Assembly (NCBI GenBank): GCA_963751835.1
Contig: CAVVWD010000023.1
Coordinates: forward strand, 186,001-250,000
Direction: 5' to 3'
Origin: JACVRW01 sp963751835
GTDB lineage: Bacteria > Actinomycetota > Thermoleophilia > Solirubrobacterales > Thermoleophilaceae
Length of the DNA stretch: 64,000 bases
Numbering within the stretch: the stretch's first letter is position 1; every line of letters begins with the position of its first letter. The notes under the pieces were generated by a model. That model was not told the DNA's origin and did no database searches. It saw only the letters and a program-made list of their open reading frames with translations. A program made the position numbers and the translations under genes. This document shows positions 1-8,783 of the stretch, piece by piece.

Positions 1-1
1 A

Positions 2-784
2 TTCGACCACCTGCTCCCGGTGGCCACCGAGGCCGGCCCCCCGGCGCTGCCGATCGACTGGGCGACCGTCGAACTCGTCTGGGACGAGCGGCGCGGCTAC
101 CCCGTGGACGGCGGCTACCGCGACTACCACCGGCGCACGGTCCACGACCTGAGACCGTGGGACAACGCCGGCCGGCCCTACGACCGCGACAAGGCGGGAC
201 AGCTCGCGCGCGCGCACGCGAGCGACTTCGTCGACCGGGCCGCCGCGAGGCTGTCCGGGGGAGGGCTGCTCTGCTGTGCCCTCGACACCGAGCTGCTCGG
301 CCACTGGTGGTACGAGGGGCCGATCTGGCTGGCGGCCGTGCTCGAGGAGGCGCCGCGCCGGGGCCTGCAGCTGCTGACGGTGAGCGAGGGGCTCGAGCTC
401 GTCGAGCCGGTCGAGCGTCCGCTGGCGGCGTCGAGCTGGGGACGCGGGAAGGACCTCTCGACCTGGGACGCGCCGCCGGTCGCGGAGTTCGCGTTCGCGG
501 CGCGGGACGCGGAGCTCCGAACCGTGGCCGCCGCGGCCGAGCGCACCGCGCCCCGCGGCGCCCTCGAGCGCGCCGCGCGCGAGCTGCTTGCGCTCCAGTC
601 GAGCGACTGGGCCTTCATGGCGGCGCGGGAGCTGGCGGGCGACTACCCGCGCGAGCGCGTCGAGGCCCACCGCGCGAACCATGACGCCGCGCTCGCCGCT
701 CTGCCAGACTCCGCTGCCGCGCCGGAGCCGCAGCTGCGGCATCTTGCACCTCATCTCGATCTAGCCTCGCTCACCACACCCTGA
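2..784 (+). CDS. GH57 1,4-alpha-glucan branching enzyme, C-terminal part
   Basis: Partial gene: the reading frame is open to the window edge, leaving about 260 C-terminal residues. The motif LDTELLGHWWYEGP about 95 residues in is the GH57 region that carries the general-acid Asp in characterised branching enzymes. It is followed by the helical C-terminal domain (DUF1957-like), with the typical SSDWAF...YPRERVEAHRANH stretch. GH57 branching enzymes introduce alpha-1,6 branches into glycogen in the cytoplasm. Its 3' end converges on the TMEM175-like gene with only about 30 bases between. An alternative would be another GH57 amylase or 4-alpha-glucanotransferase, but the C-terminal domain favours branching enzyme. 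Confidence 0.85.
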   Translation, partial: FDHLLPVATEAGPPALPIDWATVELVWDERRGYPVDGGYRDYHRRTVHDLRPWDNAGRPYDRDKAGQLARAHASDFVDRAAARLSGGGLLCCALDTELLGHWWYEGPIWLAAVLEEAPRRGLQLLTVSEGLELVEPVERPLAASSWGRGKDLSTWDAPPVAEFAFAARDAELRTVAAAAERTAPRGALERAARELLALQSSDWAFMAARELAGDYPRERVEAHRANHDAALAALPDSAAAPEPQLRHLAPHLDLASLTTP

Positions 785-815
785 GATGCGCGCCGTTCGG
801 GCGGGTGGCGCGGGT

Positions 816-1424
816 CTATCGCGAGACCCAGCGTGTGACATTGCGCAGCGGGTAGCGCAGCACGATCGTCGACAGCCACAGGACCCAGGCGGCCGCCACG
901 CTCAGGAACGCGACCGGCACGCTCAGGAAGAAGACCACGGTGAAGCCGAGCGCCACCGGGCTGCCGAATGGCGCCGTTTCCTCCCGGCGCGACTCGGCGA
1001 CGAACCCGGCGCGGAGTGCGTACGTGGTCATCACCCAATCGACGAGCGCGGCCAGCCCCAGGATCGCTCCGAAAACCGCCGCCGCCAGCGGCTCGCTGCC
1101 GTAATCGTCGAGGAGGTCGGTGGCGAACGGGAGGAGCGCGATCAGCGCCAGGAAGAGGAGATTGAGCGCCATCAGCCGCCCGTCGAAGCCCGCGAAAGTC
1201 TCAAACAGGTTGTGGTGGACGACCCAGAAGCGGCCGACGAGCCCGAAGGCCAGGGCGTAGGCGGCGAGCGACGGCAGCAGGTCGACGAGCGCGCTGCCCA
1301 GGTCCTCTTTGCTCACGTCGGGCGTCTCGATGTTGAGCACGAGCAGCGTGATCGCCACCGCCATGACGGCGTCCGAGAAGGCGACGAGGCGGGCGAGGTC
1401 GCGGCGCTGCATCTCGCAGAGCAA
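816..1424 (-). CDS. TMEM175/DUF1211-family membrane channel
   Basis: About 200 residues with several hydrophobic helices and, in the first helix, the family signature RxxxFSD (R12, F16, S17, D18), followed by AVMAVAITLLVL. Bacterial TMEM175 homologues are two-repeat potassium-permeable channels. This protein has one six-helix-type repeat, as is usual for the bacterial members, which assemble as tetramers. The ATG at 1412 is an equally good start, giving a shorter N-terminus closer to the family. Ion selectivity cannot be read from the sequence. Confidence 0.8.
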   Translation of the reverse strand: MLCEMQRRDLARLVAFSDAVMAVAITLLVLNIETPDVSKEDLGSALVDLLPSLAAYALAFGLVGRFWVVHHNLFETFAGFDGRLMALNLLFLALIALLPFATDLLDDYGSEPLAAAVFGAILGLAALVDWVMTTYALRAGFVAESRREETAPFGSPVALGFTVVFFLSVPVAFLSVAAAWVLWLSTIVLRYPLRNVTRWVSR

Positions 1425-1454
1425 AGCCTGCGCGCCGGATGGAGCGGCTGTTCG

Positions 1455-2654
1455 TCAGGCGACGGTGCGCGCCGTCAGCGCCCGGGCGGCGTGCCGGCCG
1501 CTGCGGATCGCGCCCTCCATCAGGGCGGCGTAGGCTCCGCCGAAGTGCTCACCCGCGAACGCCAGCGGCCCGAGCGGCTCGGCGGCGAGCTCCGCGACCT
1601 CGTGCCGCGGCGATGTCGAATAGGCCGCCTTCACCCACGGATCGTCAGACCAGGTGGAGAGGACCGTTCCGCCGGGCACGAGCTCGAGGTCGTCGCGTAG
1701 GCGCTCCACCGACCGCAGCCAGCGCTCGGGCCCCTCGTCGACGTTCAGGGCGGCGAGCGCTTCGCTCGATCCTGCGAAGCAACTCAGCACCGGCTGGGCC
1801 TCCTGCCCGTCGCCGCGGGCGGTCCAGGTCCAGTAGCGCTCGGGCACCGACATCACCGCGCTCGGCAGCGCCGGCGCAGCGAGCGGCACGAACAGCTTGG
1901 CGGCGTGGCCATAGCGGACTGCCGCGAAGGCACGGGCGTGCCCCGCGGGCAGCGCGGGCTCGAAGCGGATGCGCCCCAGCACGCTCGCCGGCACAGCCAC
2001 GACGCAGGCGTCCACGTCGAGCTCGGCGCCGCCGGCCCGGATGCTGACGCCGCCGCCCCAGGCGATCCGCTCGACCGGGGAGCTCAGGCGCACTCGGTCC
2101 CCGAGCTCGGCGGCGAGAGCAAAGGCGAGGCGCTGGTTGCCGCCGGCGACGCTTGGCGCCGGCTCCTCGTCCACGTGGGCGATGCCACCGAGGTCGCGCG
2201 CGTCGACGAGCCTGGCCGAGTTGGCGCTCGAGATCTCGACACGGGCAAGCAGCGCCTCGCGCGCGCCGGGCGGGATGTCGAGCCGGTCGAGGAGCTCCCT
2301 GGCACTGAGCCCCGGCGGGGCCGTCTCGAGCGAGCGCTCCACGGTGGCGGCCGCCGCCACGAGCTCCTCGTGAGAGGTGCCGATGCCTCCGCGCGGCTCG
2401 CGACGGCCGTAGCGCATGCCCTTGTCCCACAGGCCGAGTCCGAAGCGCTCGGCGAGCTCGCGGACGGCGCTGTTGCCCGGAAGGATGTACTCCGCGCCCA
2501 TCTCCACCACCGCCCCGTTGTCGAGCCGGCGTGACCAGACCCGCCCACCCACGCGGTCGCGGGCCTCGAACACGTCCACGCTGTGTCCGGCGCGCGCCAG
2601 CTCGTCCGCCGCCGCCAGGCCCGCCAGCCCGGCTCCGGCGACAGCGACCCTCAT
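1455..2654 (-). CDS. flavin monoamine oxidase-like protein
   Basis: FAD-dependent amine oxidase fold of 399 residues. The N-terminal Rossmann motif is GAGLAG (7-12), with the ribose-binding Glu at 30 and the GGRV motif at 36-39. The C-terminal FAD-contact segment FAGEHFGGAYAALMEGAIRS is intact. Such enzymes oxidise primary or secondary amines to imines with release of H2O2; the substrate is unknown. It overlaps the upstream ADP-forming acyl-CoA synthetase by four bases (ATGA), so the two are translationally coupled and probably act in one catabolic route. A second, divergent amine oxidase lies at 17006. Confidence 0.85.
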   Translation of the reverse strand: MRVAVAGAGLAGLAAADELARAGHSVDVFEARDRVGGRVWSRRLDNGAVVEMGAEYILPGNSAVRELAERFGLGLWDKGMRYGRREPRGGIGTSHEELVAAAATVERSLETAPPGLSARELLDRLDIPPGAREALLARVEISSANSARLVDARDLGGIAHVDEEPAPSVAGGNQRLAFALAAELGDRVRLSSPVERIAWGGGVSIRAGGAELDVDACVVAVPASVLGRIRFEPALPAGHARAFAAVRYGHAAKLFVPLAAPALPSAVMSVPERYWTWTARGDGQEAQPVLSCFAGSSEALAALNVDEGPERWLRSVERLRDDLELVPGGTVLSTWSDDPWVKAAYSTSPRHEVAELAAEPLGPLAFAGEHFGGAYAALMEGAIRSGRHAARALTARTVA

Positions 2655-4738
2655 GCGCCGCGTGACGCGACGACGGCGTCGACCACCGTCGCGCCGTCCT
2701 CGTGCACGAGCACCGGATTCAGCTCGATCAGGCCGAGCCCGGCCGTCAGCAGGGCGTCGCCGGCCGCCGCGGCGAGGCGGGCTGCCGCCGCCACGTCGAG
2801 CGGCGGCTGCCCGCGTCCTCCGGTGAGGAGTGGCGCCGCCCGCAGCCCGCGGATCGCGCGCTCCACCCGTGCCGGCGGTGCCGGCAGCGGTACCACCGCG
2901 GGGTCGGCGAGGACCTCGGTCCAGACCCCGCCGGAGGCGATCACGAGCGACGGCACCACGCCGTCGGCACGCGCGGACACGAGCAGCTCGACGCCGGGCC
3001 CGACCATCCGCTCGACGAGCACGCGCGCGCCGGCGATCTCGAGGGCCATCAGGCGAGCGTGCGCCGCCCGCATCCCTGCGTCATCGCGGATGTCCACTAC
3101 CACCGCGCCGATGTCCACCTTGTGCCGCAGCGACGCCGCGGCGAGCTTCGCCACCGCGTGCCCGCCCAGCTCGCCCAGCGCCATCACCGCGTCCTCCTCG
3201 TGGGCCACCAGGCGGCCCTCGACGACGGGCAGCCCCCGCTCGCGCAGAAGCTCCTTGGCGTCGTGCTCCGTGAGCCAGCTCGCCCGCCCATTCCGGCCCG
3301 GGTCGACGGCCGCGGCGGTCCGTGCGGCAGCCGCGATCTCCCTCAGGCGGCCGGGGTCCGCCGACGGGCGGTCGAGCGCGGCGGCCACGATGAGTCCGCT
3401 GCGGAGGCCGGCTACAGCGGGGATGCCGGCCTCGATGAAGCGGGCGGCGGCCACGTCGTCGAGCAGCTCGGGCAGCGTCGACGAGACCATCACCGGGACC
3501 GGGCTGAGCTCCGCGCCGCGGTGGATGCCCTCGCGCACGGCCGACCACGATTCCTCGGGCGGACCTTCGAGCCCGACGAGTTGGTCGTAGAGGACGAGCA
3601 CGCGCTCGACCGCCGGGTCGTCGCCGGCCGTCGCCACGATGTCGCGCAGCCGCTCGACGTCGCCCCAGATCAGCGCGGTGTAGTCGAGCGGGTTGGCGAC
3701 CGTGGCCGCATCGGGCAGCAGCTCGCGCAGGCGCCCCCGGGTCTCTGCGGCGAGCGGCGGGACGGACAGCCCGAGGCGCTCGCACTCATCGGCGGCGAGG
3801 GCGGAGTCGCCGCCCGAGCAGGTGAGGATCGCGAGCCCACCCGCGCCCGTCCGCGTACGGGCTCCGGGAACGGCGAGCGCCTTGCCCAACTCGAGCAGCT
3901 CGTGGAAGTCCTCCGCCCACGCGCCCCCCGCCTCTTCGACAAGCGCGCGGAACACCCGCTGGTCGCCGGCGAGGGCGCCGGTGTGCGCCGCGGCCGCCGC
4001 CGCCCCGGCCGCGGAGCTCCCGACCTTCAGCACCGCCACGCCGACGCCCCGCTCAGCACAGTGGGCGAGGGCTTCGCAGAGGAGCGCCCCGTCGCCGTCT
4101 CCCTCGAGATAGAGCGCGATCGAGCCGACCCTCTCGTCCCTGGCCAGCTCCGCCACCCACTCGGCCGGATCCAGCGCCACCGAGTTGCCACACGACACCA
4201 CCGTGTGGAAGCGCAGGCCGCGGCTCGCGTTGAGTGCGTTGACCGCGAAGTTTCCGCTCTGTGAGACCAGCACGACACGGCCGGGCTTGGTCGGCCGCAG
4301 GGCGTCGCCCCACAGCGCCGCCCGCTCGTGGAGCGCCACGATCCCGTTCCCGTTCGGGCCGCACACCGGCAGCCCGTGGGCGCGCGCCGCGGCCGCGAGC
4401 TCGGCCTCGAGCGCGGCGCCCGTCTCGACCTCCCCGAAGCCGGCCCCGAAGACGACCGCGCCGCCGCAGCCGAGGGCGCCGGCCTCCTCGACCACCGCCG
4501 CCACAGCCGCGGCCGGTATGGCAACGACAACGGCGTCGGGCGGCGTCGGGCAGTCCGAGAGCGATGGGAAGCAGGGCCGCCCGTACACGGACGAGCGCCC
4601 CGGGTTAACGCCCCACACCTCGCCGCCGTAGCCGAGCAGTTCGAGGTTGATGAGCGTCTGCGCGCCGTAGGCATCGGGCCGCTCGGTCGCGCCGACGACC
4701 GCGACCGAGCGCGGATGCAGGAGCCGGGAGAGGTCCAC
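2651..4738 (-). CDS. acetate/acyl-CoA synthetase (ADP-forming), single-chain
   Basis: A 695-residue NDP-forming acyl-CoA synthetase with the fused alpha-beta arrangement. It has an N-terminal CoA-binding domain (SVAVVGATERP near 12-22), then the succinyl-CoA-ligase-like domains with the AHTGALAGDQRVFRA segment near 250, and a C-terminal ATP-grasp domain (from about 470). The family interconverts acyl-CoA + ADP + Pi and acid + ATP + CoA, conserving energy from acyl-CoA produced by amino-acid or amine breakdown. It lies between the acyl-CoA dehydrogenase (4 bases upstream) and the amine oxidase (4-base overlap), in one minus-strand operon. Acyl specificity is not deducible. Confidence 0.88.
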   Translation of the reverse strand: MDLSRLLHPRSVAVVGATERPDAYGAQTLINLELLGYGGEVWGVNPGRSSVYGRPCFPSLSDCPTPPDAVVVAIPAAAVAAVVEEAGALGCGGAVVFGAGFGEVETGAALEAELAAAARAHGLPVCGPNGNGIVALHERAALWGDALRPTKPGRVVLVSQSGNFAVNALNASRGLRFHTVVSCGNSVALDPAEWVAELARDERVGSIALYLEGDGDGALLCEALAHCAERGVGVAVLKVGSSAAGAAAAAAHTGALAGDQRVFRALVEEAGGAWAEDFHELLELGKALAVPGARTRTGAGGLAILTCSGGDSALAADECERLGLSVPPLAAETRGRLRELLPDAATVANPLDYTALIWGDVERLRDIVATAGDDPAVERVLVLYDQLVGLEGPPEESWSAVREGIHRGAELSPVPVMVSSTLPELLDDVAAARFIEAGIPAVAGLRSGLIVAAALDRPSADPGRLREIAAAARTAAAVDPGRNGRASWLTEHDAKELLRERGLPVVEGRLVAHEEDAVMALGELGGHAVAKLAAASLRHKVDIGAVVVDIRDDAGMRAAHARLMALEIAGARVLVERMVGPGVELLVSARADGVVPSLVIASGGVWTEVLADPAVVPLPAPPARVERAIRGLRAAPLLTGGRGQPPLDVAAAARLAAAAGDALLTAGLGLIELNPVLVHEDGATVVDAVVASRGA

Positions 4739-4742
4739 GGTG

Positions 4743-5933
4743 CTAGTGGAGCGTACGCTCCACCCCGCGGCGCTCGAGGGCGCGCGCGATGATCAGCCGC
4801 TGGATCTCGCTCGTCCCCTCCCAGATACGGTCGACCCTCAGCTCACGCAGGAAGCGCTCAGCCACATTGGTCCGCATGTAGCCACGGCCGCCGAAGATCT
4901 GGACGCAGCGGTCGGCGCAGCGGCAGGCCGCCTCGCTCACGAACAGCTTCGCCATCGAGGCCTTGGCGTGGACGAGCTTCGGGTCCGCGCCGGCGTCGGC
5001 CAGGCGCGCCACCTCGAGCGTGAGCAAACGGCCGGCCGCGACGTCGGCGGCGGAGTCGGCCAGCGGGAACGACACGCCCTGGTAGTCCATGATCCGGCTG
5101 CCGCCCTGCTCGCGCTCGAGGGCCCAGGCGGTGGTCTCCTCGATCAGCCGCCACATCGAGCCGACCCCGCGCGCGGCGATGCCGAGCCGCTCCTCCGTGA
5201 ACCAGGCGCGCTGGAGCTCGTCGCCGCCGCCGAGTCCGCCGACGATCGCGTCGTGCGGCACCTCGACCCCGTTGAAACGGATCGTCGGGTGGCCGTGCGG
5301 ATAGGTGTGGGTGAAGGGCGGGTCGTCGACGACCTCGATTCCGTCGAGCTCGCGGTCGACGAGGAAGAGCGTGTCCAGTTGCTCGCCGTCGACGAGCGCG
5401 TTCGCCATGACGATGTAGACCGACGCGATGTCGCCGCTGGTCACGAACCACTTCTCACCGTCGATCACCCAGCCCGCCTCGGTCCGGCGCGCCGTGGTGG
5501 CGATTCGCGACGGGTCGGAGCCCGCCTCGGCCTCGGTGACCGCGTAGGCGTCCTGCAGCTCTCCGCGCAGCGCGGGGCGCAGGTAGCGGTCGATCTGCTC
5601 CTGCGTGCCGCTCGCGAGCACGTTGTAGGCGTTCGGGATATACCAGGACAGCGCGTTGGTCGAGCGGCCGAGCTGCTCCTCGACGAGAAACCACTCGGTA
5701 TGCGACCAGCCCTGGCCGCCGTGCTCCGGCGAATGAAGCCCGCCGGAGAGGCCGGCAGCGATGGCCTCGCTCTTGATCCTCCGGATGAGCTCGTCCGGGA
5801 TACGGCCGCCGCTGCGCTCGGCCAGCTCCTCGTTCGGGATCAGGACCTCGTCGGTGAAGCGCCGCGCGCGCTGCCGCAGCTCGAGCTCCTCGGGCGTGAA
5901 TTCGGCCGCGGGCGCGGCGGGGGTGACGGTCAC
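4743..5933 (-). CDS. acyl-CoA dehydrogenase
   Basis: A 396-residue protein with the three-part ACAD fold. It has an N-terminal helical domain, the FAD-binding AYAVTEAEAGSDPSRI and WFVTSG motifs in the middle, and a C-terminal helical domain with IWEGTSEIQRLIIARALE, whose Glu is the catalytic base in this family. It introduces an alpha-beta double bond into an acyl-CoA, passing electrons to ETF. The GTG start overlaps the stop of the upstream small gene by four bases. Genes follow in the order small ORF, this gene, acyl-CoA synthetase, amine oxidase, suggesting one catabolic operon. Confidence 0.9.
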   Translation of the reverse strand: MTVTPAAPAAEFTPEELELRQRARRFTDEVLIPNEELAERSGGRIPDELIRRIKSEAIAAGLSGGLHSPEHGGQGWSHTEWFLVEEQLGRSTNALSWYIPNAYNVLASGTQEQIDRYLRPALRGELQDAYAVTEAEAGSDPSRIATTARRTEAGWVIDGEKWFVTSGDIASVYIVMANALVDGEQLDTLFLVDRELDGIEVVDDPPFTHTYPHGHPTIRFNGVEVPHDAIVGGLGGGDELQRAWFTEERLGIAARGVGSMWRLIEETTAWALEREQGGSRIMDYQGVSFPLADSAADVAAGRLLTLEVARLADAGADPKLVHAKASMAKLFVSEAACRCADRCVQIFGGRGYMRTNVAERFLRELRVDRIWEGTSEIQRLIIARALERRGVERTLH

Positions 5934-6280
5934 GGGGTTCCTCCGAAGTGTGCGCTCAGGCGGCCTCTTCTGCGCCGCCTGGCGATCCCTAGGGCCAGAT
6001 TGTCATGGTTCTCGAGGACTTCGTCGATCACGGCTCGCGCCTCGGCGAGCCGGTCGTCAGCGCCCGCGTCTTGTGCGAGCGCCGCAGCCTGCGCCAGGTA
6101 GGCGCGCCAGCTCCGGCGGCTGCCGTGGGTCACGAGCCGCTCCACCTGCGCCCGCTCTCGCTCCACGAGCTCGCGCGGCGGGGGGCCGCCGGACCGCAGC
6201 GTGGCAATCGCCTCTGGTAGCTCGCGCTCGGGTTCTGGAGTTATGGAGAGCCATGCGTGGCGGGAGCCCAGTGGACCCAC
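5930..6280 (-). CDS. small hypothetical protein opening the acyl-CoA operon
   Basis: A 116-residue, Arg- and Ala-rich helical protein with no domain I recognise. Three things support it as a real gene. Its stop overlaps the acyl-CoA dehydrogenase GTG start by four bases. Its GTG start lies about 7 bases after a -10-like TACCAT (6287-6292, minus strand). A CTGACT -35-like box sits 18 bases further upstream inside the palindrome at 6301-6316. If so it is leaderless and the first gene of the operon. The amphipathic helices near residues 40-100 could form a small helical bundle. Function is unknown. Confidence 0.55.
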   Translation of the reverse strand: MGPLGSRHAWLSITPEPERELPEAIATLRSGGPPPRELVERERAQVERLVTHGSRRSWRAYLAQAAALAQDAGADDRLAEARAVIDEVLENHDNLALGIARRRRRGRLSAHFGGTP

Positions 6281-6300
6281 GAGGGGATGGTATCATGCGG

Positions 6301-6316
6301 CTGATCACAAAGTCAG
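6301..6316. promoter_or_regulatory. palindromic operator/promoter element, site A
   Basis: The sequence CTGATCACAAAGTCAG is one of three related sites (also at 16928 and 19868) with the pattern CTGAYYACAAAGTCAR. The arms are TGAYY and AGTCA around ACAA. It lies between the divergent acyl-CoA dehydrogenase operon and the Rieske oxygenase gene, ten bases before the TTG start of the latter. On the minus strand its CTGACT can serve as a -35 box with TACCAT (6287-6292) as -10. A TetR-type regulator from the same locus is a possible ligand, by inference only. Confidence 0.5.
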
Positions 6317-6325
6317 GAGCCCGTC

Positions 6326-7441
6326 TTGACCTCCCAGAAAGCCGCTCCGAGGCCGGTTCCAGCCGCGCTCTCGCCGCATCTCTACCTCGACCCGGAGGTC
6401 CAAGGGATCGAGGACGAGCGCATCTTCTCGCGCAGCTGGCAGTTCGCCGGGCACGTGGCCCAGATCTCGGAGCCGGGCAGCTACATCACCGCGAGCGCCG
6501 GCTCTCAGCCCGTGCTCGTGGTACGCGATGACGAGGGCAGCCTGCGGGCCTTTCGCAATGTCTGCCGCCACCGCGGCTCGCGCCTCCTGAGCGGCTCGGG
6601 CGAGTGCAAGAAGGCGATCCGCTGCCGCTACCACGGCTGGACGTACCGGATGGACGGCGACCTGATCGGCGTGCCCGAGGGTCGGCAGATCCCGAACCTG
6701 GACAAGTCCTCGCTGGGGCTCTTTCCGGCCCGCGTCGAGGTCCTTTGCGGACTCGTGTTCGTGAACCTCGACATCCACGCGACGCCGCTGGCGGAAGAGG
6801 TGGCGGGGCTGCCGGAGCGACTCGCGCCTTATGGGCTCGAGCGCCTGCGCCCGGTGGAGGAGGCCACGACCAGCCAGCCGGCGAACTGGAAGTTCGTAGT
6901 CGACAACTACCTCGAGGGCTACCACGTCCCGATCGCCCACCCCGGCCTGATGCGCCTCCTGGACTACAAGCGCTACGACGTCGAGCTCTTCGACAACTGG
7001 GTCTGGTTCGATGCACCGCTGCGCGACAAGCCGTCCGGCAACTTCCTGGAGCGGACCTACCAGCGGCTCGTCGAGCCGATGCCGGGCCTGGGGCCCGAGG
7101 ACACGCGCGTCTGGCACTACATCCTCGTCTACCCGAACACGACCATCGACCTCTACCCCGACCAGATCGGCATCTGGCAGATCCTGCCGGACGGAATCTC
7201 AGCCACGCGCGACATCAACATGACGTTGCTCCCGCGCGACGCCGGCCTGAGGACCCGCGCCGTCCGGTACGCGAACCGAAAGGTGAACGAGCTCGTCAGC
7301 GACGAGGACGTCGATCTCGTGGCCAACCAGCAGGCCGGCATGGCGACGCACGGCTTCGAGCCCGGACCGCTGTCGCGCCGCGAGGCCGCCGTCGGCTGGT
7401 TCGCGGACAGGATCAGGGCCGACCTGGGCGAGGCCGCGTGA
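6326..7441 (+). CDS. Rieske [2Fe-2S] oxygenase alpha subunit, choline/carnitine/betaine type
   Basis: A 371-residue aromatic-ring-hydroxylase-fold protein. The Rieske cluster ligands are C80-x-H82 and C100-x2-H103. The mononuclear iron site is in NWKFVVDNYLEGYHVPIAHP, with H200 and H205 as ligands and E197 at the bridging position. The E-x2-H-x4-H pattern matches the Glu-bridged carnitine, choline and glycine-betaine monooxygenases rather than the Asp-bridged aromatic dioxygenases. The likely substrate is therefore a quaternary or methylated amine. TTG start with AGGAG six bases upstream. No reductase gene is adjacent, so electrons must come from elsewhere. The gene overlaps the downstream TetR start (GTGA). 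Confidence 0.85.
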   Translation: MTSQKAAPRPVPAALSPHLYLDPEVQGIEDERIFSRSWQFAGHVAQISEPGSYITASAGSQPVLVVRDDEGSLRAFRNVCRHRGSRLLSGSGECKKAIRCRYHGWTYRMDGDLIGVPEGRQIPNLDKSSLGLFPARVEVLCGLVFVNLDIHATPLAEEVAGLPERLAPYGLERLRPVEEATTSQPANWKFVVDNYLEGYHVPIAHPGLMRLLDYKRYDVELFDNWVWFDAPLRDKPSGNFLERTYQRLVEPMPGLGPEDTRVWHYILVYPNTTIDLYPDQIGIWQILPDGISATRDINMTLLPRDAGLRTRAVRYANRKVNELVSDEDVDLVANQQAGMATHGFEPGPLSRREAAVGWFADRIRADLGEAA

Positions 7442-8073
7442 ACGAGGCCTCCGGCAGCGGCGCGCGCGAGCGGATCCTCGCCGCCGCGGTCGAACGGATC
7501 GCGAGCGATGGGATCGACGACATGCGCATAGCTCGCGTGGCGATGCAGGCGGGCGTGTCGACCTCGCTCGTCCACTACCACTTCGACACGCGCGAGGCGC
7601 TGCTCGCCGAGGCGCTCGAGTACTCCTACGAGCTGGCCGCGGATGTGCGCCTCGGCGACGGCGACAGCGACGCGTCGAACCACATCGAGCGCCTGGCCGG
7701 GCTCGTCGACCAGTTCCTCCCCTACCCGGGCCACCTCGAGCGCGACTGGATCCTCTGGGTCGAGCTGTGGCTGCGGACGGTCCGGCACCCGGAGCTGCGC
7801 CCCACCGCCGTGCGCCTGTACGGGCGCATGCACGACTGGCTCGCCGAGGCGATCGCGGCGGGCATCGAGGCCGGGGCCTTCAGCGAGGGTGCCGACCCGG
7901 ATCGCGTGGCGGACCGCCTGATGGCGCTCGCGGACGGCTACGGAGTGCGGGTTCTGATCGGCGAGCTCGACATCGAGCACGCGCGCCGCGAGGTGTGGGC
8001 CGGGCTTGCGCACGAGCTCGGGCTTCCGGAGGAGCCGCCTCCGCGGCTGGCCGAGCGCGCCGCGGTCTCTTGA
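7438..8073 (+). CDS. TetR-family regulator (BetI-like), first copy
   Basis: A 211-residue TetR protein starting at a GTG that overlaps the Rieske stop codon. The N-terminal helix-turn-helix reads ...IARVAMQAGVSTSLVHYHFDTREALL (about residues 30-55), with the SxxxVHYHF recognition-helix pattern typical of BetI-like repressors. The ligand domain is all-helical with several Trp residues. Translational coupling to the oxygenase suggests that it controls the same locus. The gene ends inside the first unit of a 27-bp direct repeat. Confidence 0.85.
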   Translation: MNEASGSGARERILAAAVERIASDGIDDMRIARVAMQAGVSTSLVHYHFDTREALLAEALEYSYELAADVRLGDGDSDASNHIERLAGLVDQFLPYPGHLERDWILWVELWLRTVRHPELRPTAVRLYGRMHDWLAEAIAAGIEAGAFSEGADPDRVADRLMALADGYGVRVLIGELDIEHARREVWAGLAHELGLPEEPPPRLAERAAVS

Positions 8074-8119
8074 CCCCGGGCGCCCGCCCCCTGGTCTCTT
8101 GACCCCGGGCGCCCGCCCC
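8064..8119 (+). repeat. 27-bp tandem duplication after the TetR gene
   Basis: Two identical 27-base units (8064-8090 and 8093-8119) separated by CT. The first unit contains the last two sense codons and the TGA stop of the TetR gene, so the duplication copied the gene's end into the intergenic space. The unit contains CCCGGGCGCCCG, which is self-complementary and could form a hairpin. Confidence 0.9.
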
Positions 8120-8165
8120 GGTAGGTTTCCTGAATCGCTGTTCAAGTTACTCGGGGGAGTGACGG

Positions 8166-8783
8166 TTGAGCCCGCGACCGCGGCTCGACCATGTGCGCCG
8201 GCCGGAACTGCTCGAGGCAGCCGCCACGGTGATCCGGCGGCGTGGCCTCGAGCACGCGCGCGTGGCCGACGTCGCGGAGGAGGCCGGCACGAGCGCACCG
8301 TCGGTCCTCTACTACTTCGCCTCGAAGGCAGAGCTCCTACACGAGGCGCTCACGTCCGCCGAGGAGCGCTTCTACGAGGCGCTGGACGCGCGCCTCGAGG
8401 GAATCGAGAACGCCCGCGAGCGGCTTGCAGTAATCGTGGACTCCGGCGCCGGCGAGGGGGATTACGACGCCGCCCTCTGGATGGAGCTGTGGGCCAAGGC
8501 GCTGCGCGATCCCGAGCTGGCCGCCACGCGCGCCGAGCTCGACGGCCGCTGGCGGCGGACGATCGCCGAGGTGGTGCGCTACGGGCAGGAGCGGGGCGAG
8601 TTCGGCCCGACCGACCCCGACGGGTTCGCGGTCCTGCTCGGCTCGCTGCTCGACGGCCTCTCCGTGCAGATCGCGCTCCGCGACATCGAGGTCACCGGAG
8701 AGCGCGTGCGCGAGCTGGCGCTGAAGCTGGCCGAGCGTGAACTGGACTGCCGCCTCCCGGCCGAGGGAGTCGCGCCGGCATGA
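8166..8783 (+). CDS. TetR-family regulator (BetI-like), second copy
   Basis: A 205-residue TetR repressor with helix-turn-helix VADVAEEAGTSAPSVLYYF (about residues 36-54). It starts at TTG 8166 after a GGGGGAG sequence. The ligand domain has the ALWMELWAKALRDPEL motif common in BetI-like proteins. It overlaps the substrate-binding protein gene by four bases (ATGA), so it is the first gene of the importer operon and probably controls amine uptake. It is clearly a paralogue of the TetR at 7438. Confidence 0.87.
   Translation: MSPRPRLDHVRRPELLEAAATVIRRRGLEHARVADVAEEAGTSAPSVLYYFASKAELLHEALTSAEERFYEALDARLEGIENARERLAVIVDSGAGEGDYDAALWMELWAKALRDPELAATRAELDGRWRRTIAEVVRYGQERGEFGPTDPDGFAVLLGSLLDGLSVQIALRDIEVTGERVRELALKLAERELDCRLPAEGVAPA

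Noticed and set aside
786..1700. 304-residue plus-strand frame opposite the TMEM175 and amine oxidase genes
   Set aside because: Composition rich in Arg, Glu and Gln with no fold; antisense shadow.
4740..6101. 453-residue plus-strand open frame opposite the acyl-CoA dehydrogenase
   Set aside because: Mirror of a well-supported gene; no motif and biased composition.
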